Source: Siphonodentalium dalli (lineage: Eukaryota; Mollusca; Scaphopoda; Gadilida; Siphonodentaliidae). From it: a stretch of 64,000 nucleotides of DNA. Position 1 is the first letter of the stretch, and the number at the start of each line of letters is the position of its first letter. A program made the position numbers and the translations under genes. This document shows positions 47,101 through 59,100 of the stretch, piece after piece. The notes below the pieces were generated by a model. The model saw only the letters and a list, made by a program, of their open reading frames with translations, was not told where the DNA came from and made no database searches. The stretch lies in assembly GCA_032622095.1 (NCBI GenBank), contig CP136061.1, positions 89,022,983 through 89,086,982 of the forward strand, given 5' to 3'.

Positions 47101-50100
47101 TCACAATGTGGTCAAGGAGCCGGTTCCAATGATATCCATATTTGTATGGTTCTATTGAGACAGACCGAAGATATTTTAGGCTGTTGAAGCTTTATTTGGC
47201 CGGTTTTGGCCGGTTTGTTGGGTAAAGGGTTAATAATACTGTTATCAAATTAACTGCATCTTGATAGAGGTGTTAACTTTTCCTAAACTGTATAAAAAAT
47301 ACGACTGATACAATTATATTGTAAGAGTTTCCTGATATGTGAATTATTTTTTGCCATTGGCAAATCTAGCAAGTGGCAGTGCGAAACCTGGTGGTGGTTA
47401 ATCTGGTATCAACAGCAGAAATACATGTAATAGCGTCAGTTTCTCTAACCAGCTTTCTGGCAGCTATTTGGGATTATTCTACGAATGTATCATTATTGTT
47501 TTGATCAATCAGTTTTAGCGCTGTCTTTAGTTAATGGTTTCTCCTGTTCAGTTATAAAAGTAAACATTGAGGCAGTCTATTGTTCTTTTGGAGGGGTGTT
47601 TTCATATTTTGTACACAGAAAACGATATATTGTGCTATCGATGTGAATATGCAGTGCGTGAAATCAAATTCCTTGAAAATATTGTTATATATACCAGTAG
47701 GATGGATCACTGAAAAGTTTCATAGTTACTCGCGTCTACAACATAAGTTATATATCTGAACATAAACTAATGTTGTAGTGTAACAGAAAGTGCTCATTTC
47801 TGGATGCCATTACTAGTACTGTTACCTCAATACGTGACGTCACCAGTCATGATGTTTTGTCTTTGTATTGCCAATTTTTCAGCTTCCTAATTGTCTAGTG
47901 ACTTCGCGTTTCCACTGGTTGGGATCAGAGCCGCTTATGGCACATGGATATTGGAGGGGCATAGACCACTCTAAAAACTGTTGCAAGTCAGCTTTAAAAC
48001 TTTGCCTGCTTCTTTAAAGCACTGCCAAACAGAGTGAACACTAAATCGTCCCTCTTTGCACTCTATATTATTTGCACACGTTTTGCAGGTGTGACCTTGA
48101 ATTGGGGTGTTTTGTTGGCATGGTCCGACTCGATGGGCTGCTTAGACTGCCGTATAGCTCCGATGTACTTGGCTTGTGTCCTCTACACCATGTTTTACGA
48201 TACAATTTATTCACATCAGGTAGCCGTTCGTCTACCTTTACTTCTCTATAGTGTTGGTAGCTCGCTGACCTGATGTTACATGCACACATGCTTAAGCTTG
48301 CACCCACTGTTGTTGTAAATTCTCATAAAAATCAGTTGATAAGGCCAATATAAATAAATTGCTAGATTTACATCCAAATTTTTCTGAAAAATGGGGTGGG
48401 AGGTTTGAATTTTATTTTTTATATTTTATTCTTCCTAACATAAGTGGCCATGGACAGTTCTAGATATTGAAGCAGTATCCTGTCTTATATAGTACAACGT
48501 GATTTAGATTGTCAAATTTGATTAAAATAGACTAATTAATGGGTCACTCACTGAAATGTAAATTGATGGTTAAGGCATGAGAAAAAAGTTTAAATAAAAG
48601 ATATCCAAATAGAAAATTGAGGAGGGGACTAAAATAGGGTCAGGAATACAGTAATTCCCTAAGTAATCGACCCCTTAACCACAGCATAATTATGGGTAAC
48701 TTTTCAGGATTTAGTCGGAAATATGGATTGTTGCCATTCATCGGAAAGCTCTAACAGAGAGCTCTCCGATGAATGGCAACAAGCCATATATCTGACTAAA
48801 TCCTGAAAAGTTACCCATAATTCTGCTGTGGTTAAGTGGTAGAGTACTTAGGGCATTACTGTAGGGTCAGGAGGGGATGTAAATTAAGATTATTTTTTAT
48901 ATTGGCCAAATGAAAAACACATACCCTTCCTTTGATAATAATGTATACAAGTTCAGAAAGCTGGCCAATTCATACTTCTGCTACATGTACTACCACTTGT
49001 TTCTACTAAATTGAACGGAATGTAAAATGATTAAAACCTCACAATGAATTGGATATCTCTCTTATAGTAAACATTACACTAAAATCTGAATACATTCGTT
49101 GTTAGTCTATTGAATCATTTATCGCTTCGTTCTTGCGAAATCAATAATTTTTTTAACCCTTTCTATACTAAATGGATTCTCCCATTCAGTTTGAAAAGTA
49201 TACATTAGAAGAGTATATTATTCATTTAGAGGGGTGTTACAATGTAGGTAATAAATGTCTTTAACTTGTTATCTGAATATATCTGAATAACTACTCGTTA
49301 ATTAGTATTTAGTATAGAAAGGGTTAATCTTAGGACTGGCCATTTAAGACACAGAGTGTAATTAGAATTATGGATTGGTTTTTGTCATGGAATATTGTCG
49401 GATGACGACTCATCAAATTCACACCAATCAGCTTTCTGTACTTGTGTATATTATTTTTAATCAGACTGAAATGTGTATTTATCAACAGATTTTGTTTTCC
49501 ATAAACTGCTTGCAGCTGGGTTCCATATGAAATCTCTATAGCCATAAGTTATAGGTTTATTGTCATATGGAATCTGATCACAATATGCTCCTCAATGTTG
49601 TAGAATGCTAAATCAGACCCATTTCACACCTGGCTTGCTACTTTAATTATTTACTGCATGAAACCCCATCCCACTCTCCCACTGGCAAAACAAAAGGCTG
49701 CTTTTTTGTCCTCTGAAAAATAAATTTTCGGGGGACTATAGAAACGCGCTCTGTCCGTCCGTCACTTTTGAGTACCTTCATGGTGTAATCATCTCCTACA
49801 GTTTTCATCCTAGAGATTTGAAAATTCAGAATATTGTTGCCCATATATTGAAGATGTGCAACATGTATATAGATGACAGAATGTTTTTTTTTTATGGAGT
49901 TATTAACCCTTTTCAATTTTGAAAATTTCAACATTTGTTATAATTTTCTGTATGAGGGTACCTTCATGGTGTAATCAACTCCTCCTACAGTTTTGATCGT
50001 AGATATTTGAAACTTCAGAGTATTGTTACCCACATATTGGAGATGTCCAACATGTATATAGATGAAGGAATTTTTTTTTTTTTACGGAATTATTAACCCT

Positions 50101-53100
50101 TTCGACTTAGAACATTTCAACATTTTTTTTATTTTTTTTAACAAAGCGGCATTGACTTGCCACATTGTCGGGGGGACACCTTTTATTCAAATGTAATTAG
50201 GCTGAAGACAACATCAAGTCTGGATATAGTGTGTGACATTTCCCGAATGTGGTTCCCGGAGGGTTAATTTAGTGGTAGTACCACGCACTGTGGGATAGCA
50301 TCACCAAATTAGCCCTCTGGGGACGTCATTCTGCATTTCCCCTTCTGTTCATTTTCTATATACCCTAATTTGCAGTTAACCCTAATCATACACTTATTAC
50401 TCCCAACTCACTTTGTTGTCCTTTTCGGAATAATATTTTTCGCTTCATCGAATCATCTTAAAACTAACATTTTTGCCGTCAGTTGTATTTATTGTTTGTC
50501 CGCTGACAGTGCTGTTGTAATTGCTTGGTTTGCTTGTAGGCAGCAGTTGTATATTTTTTACTCTAACTTCTCTTGGGGAAATACAGGTGATTCTCATGTA
50601 ACAAAATAATTTACATATTAAATAGTTGACATGCTAGGTTTGGACTTGCCACATGCAATTCTGTTGTTTTACTGTAAAACTTTTACAGTTGAAATTTTGT
50701 GAAGTTTTAGTTAAACAAAAAAAGATTTATACAAAATATAAAAATATCTTCTCACATGCATAAAACAAATTGCTGGTGAATTTTTAAAACCTAAAATTTT
50801 ATTTCAATAAAATCAGACATTGATTTGGCAAAAACCTCTATTAGATAGAATTTAAATTATTGCTTGAAATCATGGCAAATAGTAAGGATTTATCACCTAG
50901 CTGTAAGCAGAAGCTACATATAGTACCCTGTATAACCTTCACCCTTCAATGATATGCGAGCTTATGCCTAGTTTGTCTGAAGTAGGTCAAAATTAGCATG
51001 ATGCATTGCTTGCTATTGTAATCTAGATACAAATAGCAGTAATCATGTTAACCCTTTCATGAGGTTCATGACGGGAGCTGCGGTGCAGCATTAAAGATCT
51101 TGTGCCAGTGCGTCTCTTATATAGCCTCGCATATATAAGATAATGCATTGGCTTGCAAGGTCGAGGTAAATATCACTAGGCCAATATATTCTCTTATATA
51201 TGCGAGGCCCCACTCGCATATATAAGAGAATGCATTGGCACAGGGTTTTCGCAAAATTTCAGGTATTTTGATCCATTTTAATGAGATATCTAATGACGTA
51301 AATTACTACTAAATTTGACCAATCTCAGACAAACAAACTCAGCCTGCCAAGCCTTGAAATAGCGTGTCTGTCATTTGCAGAATGAGGTTCCCAGAGGGTA
51401 AATTTAGTGATGGTACCCCGCTATGCGGGGTAGCATCACTAAATTCACCCTTTGGGGACCTCATTCTGCAAATGACAGGCACACTATTTCAAGGCTTGCA
51501 GCCTGCCACTATAACATTCCTTTTCAGATCCATCCAACATGTACCGGTAGTACTGTAGTAGATCAGTCATCCATGATAACTAATATATTATATTTGGTCT
51601 GATGTTTTTAATTTTTTGATAGGTTTCACATTTAACTATGGTGCACTATTGGGTTGGGCTGCAGTGAGGGGTCATTGTGACTGGTCTGTGGTATTGCCGA
51701 TGTACGCAGGATCCATAGCATGGACACTTGTCTATGATACGATTTACGCACACCAAGTGAGTAGCTGGCCATCACGTCAAGCCAAAGCCAGATTAATGTC
51801 AACTCATATCAAGATTAACCCTTTACCCAACAGAACGACCCTGTGCCAATGCATTCTCTTATATATGCGAGTCGACCATAGGTCGCCTCGCATATATAAG
51901 AGAATGCATTGGCTTAACATATTAAAAATGATAAAATTGTCAAAGAATGTAGAAAAAATTACAAAATTGTTAAAGAATGTAAGAAAAAATGGTAAAATGC
52001 ATTGCCAATGCATTCTCTTATATATGCGAGGCGACCTATGGTCGACTCGCATATATAAGAGAATGCATTGGCACAGGGCATAACTGTAACCATCACAATG
52101 TGGTCAATGAATCGGTTCCAATGATATCCATATTTGTATGGTGTTATTGAGACAGACAGAAGATATTTTAGGCTGTTGAAGCTTTATTTGGGCGTTTTTG
52201 GCCGTTTTGTTGGGTAAAGGGTTAAAGATTAAATGCTGTAGATTCCGTTCAATCTCATTAATTTGTAGACTTTCGTTAGTGTATAAAGCTGATAAGTAAG
52301 CAAGCCTGATTATAGTGTGTCTGTCAATCGCAGAATGAGGTCCCCAGAGGGTGAATTTAGTGACACTATCCCACATAGCACACTAGCATCACCAAATTCA
52401 CCCTCTGGGGACCTTATTCTGTTTAGGCATCATCTTCTGGGAAGTATCAAAAGTCTCATATCGGTATTAACATTGGTTTTAGTTACTTTTTCCCCTTCTG
52501 GGAAATTTCTATATCCAGAAGATAAAATGCATAATCGAGGTGACTAATGGGTGAACATCACCGACTTCAACTGGGGAACTTCAATCTGGTCCTAGGTCTC
52601 CCATAGCAGTTGAGGCCTAAACAGAATGAGGTTCCCAGAGGGTGAATTTCTAAATTCACCCTCTTTCTATACATTTCTGCTATTCAAAATGAAACATTTT
52701 AATTCAAAATGAAACATTTTGATTCAAGGACTTATGAATATCTTTTGACAGATTTATTTTCGGTCTTTTTGTTACCCATTTGTTTTATTAATTATACGGG
52801 GGTATACTGGGGGTCTGTCCGTCATTCCATCTGGACATCTATCCCTCCGTTTTTCTGTTCGTCCATCTGGGCGAATATCTCAAACACCAGTTGTCGGATC
52901 TGAATGAAATTTGGTATGGATGTTTACTAATATGAGGGCAATCAATTGAGTGTTCAATCGTTTTATTGAGGTTTTTTTTTTTTTGGTTTTCTGTTCTTGA
53001 GTTATTTATCTTCGTAGATTTGGAATTGTTGGTTTTTTGTCCGTATCTCCACCACCGTTTGACGGATGTCTATGAAATTTGGTTCACTATTATGATGAGT

Positions 53101-56100
53101 GTTCAATTGATCTTTTCCCTTCTACAGTTATTTATCTTTGTTTATATGAAAAAGTTGGGGTTTTTTTCCCGTCAAAGCAGATATTTCACCGATACTTTGT
53201 CAGTTCAAATTTGACACCATGGGGTTATACCAGCACCAGTGTAATCGCCGGAGAAATCTCTTGTTTTAGCATAATTAGAGGGACACTTTAAATTATCTGG
53301 AAAATTTCAGAGGATCTTTGTCGATATTCACTAAGCTGGTGGATGACAATATATTGCATCAGCAAATTAGTTATTTCTGTTGGCATTGAATATAAATTTG
53401 GCTGTTTGAGATTTGATAAAATGTTCTCATTCTTGACATTTTTAAAGGGTCTGAGTGATATGAGAGATTGTATCCCAATCAATTTGAAATATTGACCATA
53501 GCAGCCTGAATATATTAAGCATGACGAAGCACATGTGTGTTTTCTGTTAGATTTGTATAGCTGGCTTGCAGTAGTCAAAATGTTAAAAATTAGTAAGTTG
53601 TTATGAACATGATTCCTCTATTCTTCCTGACTATCCAACTAAGTAGATATTCATATGCTAATTATATTATTCTCAAGTAAGAAACCACAATAATATTGGT
53701 TTCTAAATTTGAATTCATGATACGAATTAGCAAGAAATTTTAATTTTTCTCACAGGAAATTTATTAAGAAAAAAATGTGTTAAAAAAAAAAGGAAAAATA
53801 AAAATAAAAGAAACAAAGTGAACAAAAACTTTTATTTGCTCATGACAAAGTGGAAATTTCTTTGATTAAGGAGATGCATTTCTGCAAAATTTGAAGTCGT
53901 AAACATTGTATGTTTCATTAGCACTTCCATGACTGGAGCTTCCTGAAATTTTGCGAAAACCCTGTGCCAATGCATTCTATTATATATGCAAGTCTCCCAT
54001 ATATGAGAGAATGCATTGGCCTAACACTTTTTATACCCCCACTTACTGGATTGACTGCGTCTGTCCATCACGCTTTCTCCCTCCGTGTGTCCGTCCATCC
54101 GACCTCATAACTCGAACAACTACGAACCAATTTCAATAATATTTTGTATGCAATCTCCTTAGGACTGCCTCTCCGCATCATGCTAATTGTGGTTCGGTCC
54201 AACTTTACTTTTTTAAGTTACGCCTCATTTTCGACTTAGAAATTTTCGGTTTCCGATGATGTCTCAAGTTTTGATCCTTTAATTGCAAATACCGTTTTTT
54301 TGTAGATCAGTCATATCAAGATACAGGTTGAGTTCGAATTTGAGTTTGATCCGATGATTTTTTCTAGAGTAATGGACTTTTTTCGACTTAGAAAATTCAA
54401 TTTTTCTTGTTTTTTCTTTGGTTTCCGGATGATAACTCGAGTTTGGATTGTTTAATTGGAAATTCTGTTTTTTTTGTGGGTCGTTCATATCAAAATACAG
54501 GTCAAGGTCGAATTTGAGTTTGATCCAATGATTTTTCCCCCAAGTTATGGGCCTTTCGACTTTGAATTTTTTTTTTTTTAATTTTCTGTTTTTCTGTATG
54601 AGGGTACCTTCATGGTGTAATCAACTCCTCCTACAGTTTTGATCGTAGATATTTGAAACTTCCTTTTTTTTGGATGCTATCACACTCGACAAAAGCCATC
54701 TTAGATGTTAAGGTTGCGTTTCATTTTCTACCCTTTTTTGGGTTTCTGCAATCATTCGAACAAATATGAACCAATATCAAAATTATTAATCCAAATTTTT
54801 CTATAAAGTTAAAAATCTTTTTTGTTGGGTTTACGGATAATGCGGGTTGAATTTGCCACAGTGGGGGTATGCTAGCACTCGAGTGCACACCTCTTGTTAC
54901 TTTTATCTTGTAAGCCAGTGCATTCTCTTATATATGTGAGGCTCCCTATGGGAGAGTCGCTTATATAAGAGAATGCACTGGCACATGATCTGTCATGATT
55001 CACCAGCACAGCTCCCACCATGAAAGGGTTAAATATGTAATATTTGTGATTCCATGATAATTAATCTGGCTTTGGTAAGATATTCACCACTGGTGTAAAA
55101 ACGTTCTTCATAATGGCTTGCTACTAACTTAGGTGACAAAATCTCCTTTAACCCTTTACCCAACAAACCGGCCAAAACCGGCCAAATAAAGCTTCAACAG
55201 CCTAAAATATCTTTGGTCTGTCTCAATAGAACCATACAAATATGGATATCATTGGAACCTGCTCCTTGACCACATTGTGATAGTTACAGTTATACCCTGT
55301 GCCAATGCATTCTCTTATATATGCGAGTCGACCATAGGTCGCCTCGCATATATAAGAGAATGCATTGGCCTAAAAAAAATCTTTTTTTAACACTTTTTAC
55401 CATTTTTTCTTACATTATTTAACAATTTTATAATTTTTAATGTGTTAAGCCAATGTATTCTCTTATATATGCGAGGCGACCTATGGTCGACTCGCATATA
55501 TAAGAGAATGCATTGGCACAGGGTCGTTCTGTTGGGTAAAGGGTTAATTCTAGTGAGTAGTATCAGATATTAATTTCCTAACAACTGATGATGATATTAC
55601 TGTTTATGCATGTAGTATTCGTTTGTTTCTGTCAGTCATTGTTATCATGAATTCTTGTCCAAAAGAGGGTCGTCATGTAACTATGAGACCCAACTTCCCC
55701 TAAATCTCATATTAGTGAAGTGGGAAGGGTTGGAAATATATTTTTAGTGGTTTGCAGATTTTAATTATCAATATTATTACAGAGAAAAAAAGCAAGGGCA
55801 GAGAGAGAGAGAGGGATGGGGTATGTGAATGGGCAAGATGATAGGGAGAGAGAGAGAGAGTTGGTTACAATTAATACTGGTGGGACTGCACAACATTGAT
55901 ATTTTTTATTATTAATTAACACATTCGATATTAATCCTTTGAACTCTGACGTCCTGAACGTTAAATGGTCCCAATCCGAGGCGCCTGACATTATATAGTG
56001 TTCCGTTCCGACGATGTAACTCATAATTCTCTTAAGTGGGACATATATACATGTATACATGCTCAACTATACGGCAATCTCCTATGCTAACTGAACTAGT

Positions 56101-59100
56101 GTGTTGTGAAATATGTAAAAATGTATTTCAACGAGACAGTCTATTCCACGTTCAATATACATGTAGATTATATTGCTGCTCTCTTTGGTTGCACTATATA
56201 TTTATAAAAAAATTCTTATCCTTTGTCTATGATAAAAGGCGTTTCTAAAAATGCACCTCTGAGAATGTGCGAAGAAACAGACCCCCTATCTCCAATTTGG
56301 CTGCTAAAGTCAGAGGTATGAACATGTGATTCATTCGCGCAAAGTAGAAGCACAGTTCTAGTTAATTTGTGCTTTGATCGCGAAATTTCTAACGAAATAC
56401 TTTCCCTTCCCAATTTCTGATGATAAAAAGTTACTTTTTACTCAAAATAGGCCTCTGCGCATGAGCGAAGAAACAGACCCTCTTCATCAGTTTTCTATCA
56501 AAGTCACTTGGGTAAACATGTCATGCATGTGTGCAAAGTAGAAGTACAACTCTAGTTGATATGTGCGTTTATTGTGCTGTAATTTCGTGTCAAATATCAT
56601 ATGAATTCCGGTCTCTCGGGTTCAAAGGGTTAAATGGATTCTCCCATTTAGTTATAAAAGTATACATTGGAATGGTCTATTGTTCATTTGGAGGGTTGTT
56701 CAGGTGATATAATCAGACGATATATGATACAAGTACAGAAAGAGTCCTATTTATTGAGGCAAATGTTCAGATAATAAGTTCAACAAACATGGTCGTTTGT
56801 TGAATTTATGATCGGAACATTTTCTAAGGGAACTACTCATCATTGAATACTTTGAATACTTACGAAATTAGTTATATGTCAAAAGATAGAGGGTTTCATT
56901 GACAATAAGATAGAATGGGTGATATCTTGGGTGAGATGAATAATTTCGCGAATTTCGTAGGGATATTCCATTTGGTGTGTTTTTGCCAAATATCGGAATT
57001 GTGAGCCTTGTCACTGGGATATAGTATATAATGATATATATGGTATTTTTCCCCAGGGCCCTGTGAATGTACCCTGAATAACTCCTAACATGCTTTGTTT
57101 GGTAGAGCCCACACAATGTGCTCACATCCTTCGGTAAACCACTCATGGGGACCCTATTACTGTTCTCTGGTTGTATGTTCTTGTAATGTCAAAAAGGCAA
57201 TTTGAGCAAGATTTTATCCAGATGGGTCTGGGTTATAGAAATGTCATCTACCTGTGGTCCAGGCAGGGCGTCTTTTTAGGATTTTGATCCATTGTTCAAT
57301 GTATGTCTTGTTGATGTTTTGTGCATTCATTATATCGTTATGTGCATCTTTTTCTCAATATTTTGGTTGTCATCTCAATATGACACCTGTTATCTCAATC
57401 TCTGACTGACAGTAATTTTACCATTTAACAAATTTTCTTTAAATGTTCATTTTTTATTTATGAAATTTTTTCCAACATGTGCTAAGCATAATAATAAAAT
57501 AAAATATCTTGCAAAGATTAATAAAAAAAAAATATATATAACTGTTATAAACTTAACTTTGAATTTCTTTTTAAGTTTTGCTCAATTTTATTCATTTCAA
57601 TAAGTGATCATTTCTTGATAAATATTTCAGGATAAATACGATGACATGTTGATTGGAGTTAAGTCAACAGCTCTGAAATTTGGTGATAAGACCAAACACT
57701 GGCTGTCTGGTTTTGGCACTATCGCCATGTCTGGATTCCTAGCTACTGGATACATGTGTGATCAGACGTGGCCGTACTATGCTGCTGTAGCCGCGACTAG
57801 TGCTCATATTGCTCATCAGGTGGGTCGCAATCAATTGTCCATTATTCTTGTACAAATCTGTCAATGACACTGGGGGAGGGGGTATTAGAAACAAGTTCAT
57901 TTCTTTGCCTGAAAACCAATCTAGAGGTTTCAAATTGGAAGAAGTCACTTCTCCCTTTCTGTGGCCTGCTATTAGGGAGAAGTTAAAATTACATACCAAC
58001 ATTAGCCTTCTGTGATCCAACAAGTACAAGAGCTAATTTACAACACAATCAGAAATTAGATCATTATAATCAGTAAATACACTTCAAATACACTGTTTGG
58101 AGATATACATGCCTCCCTGTGGCAAAATTAGAGAAGATCACATTTTAGGGAGAACATATCTCCTTCTGGGCTGGTCCCTGTCTGTATACTACATGTAACT
58201 GACTTTATGCAACTTCATCGGAGCTTTTAACCCTTTCATGACGGGAGCTGCACTGGTGTAGTTTAAAGATCCTGTGCAAGTGCATTTTCTTATAGAGGCG
58301 AGTCTCCCATAGGGAGCCTCACATATATGAGAATGCATTGGCACAGGGTTTTTGCAAAATTTCAGGAAGCTTCAGTCATGGAAGGCAGGGACCAGCCGTG
58401 AGGGCGACTTGGGCGATTAAGTCGCCCTGGACAGCTAAAAGTCGCCTTGGAATTATTCGGCGGCGATTACAAGTCGCCCTGTAAAAATAGGCCAAAATGA
58501 GGAAAATATATACCTTAAAAACTCTTGTTGAAAGGTTGGATACATCGGATATAACACTTGGGTCCTCAGATGTTTTCCCAGAATTCACCTGACACATCCC
58601 AGAAGTCGTAGTGCCTTAGCAGTGATTTCTAGTCAAGCCTTGGGTGCCTGTATAGGCAGCCAAGACTTGACTAGAAACCACTCCCTAGTTAGTTTGATGA
58701 TTGTCTCAGATACTTCTAAGTAATAGTGAAGTGGAGCACCTGTTAAGGGGCCACAAGATTCATCAGAGTTGATCTGAGGCTTTAAGGGTTAAAATAAGGG
58801 GTGGTACATAAATATTCTTAATTTTCCCCACTTGTCTATCAAGTCACGCCACTTGACTCAGAAGTCTCCCAATTTTTTCTGGAGGGAGACATCAAGTCTC
58901 CCTAAAATTCCCCCCCTAGGCTGGTCCCTGATGGAAGGGCTAAGAGCATTTCTCAATTCTCTTATATATGCGAGTCTTGCATACATGTATATAAGAGAAT
59001 TGTATACTCTAATATATGCAATGCTCCCTGTGGGCGACTGGCATATATAAGATAATGCATTGGCGCAGGGGTTTTCGGAAATTACAGGAAGCTCCAGTCA

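Larger units (their letters stand above)
46555..48042 (+). repeat. 17-bp inverted repeat pair bounding 1.5 kb upstream of COQ2 exon 4e
   Basis: AGTGTTCACTCTGTTTG at 46555-46571 and its exact complement at 48026-48042, 46 bp before exon 4e. It may be the ends of an old transposon or a pre-mRNA pairing element. No target duplication was seen. Confidence 0.5.

Noticed and set aside
48089-48219. Exon 4e as a decayed duplicate of exon 4a
   Set aside because: The frame is open, splice sites and phases are intact, active-site residues are kept, and the changes fall at known functional positions.
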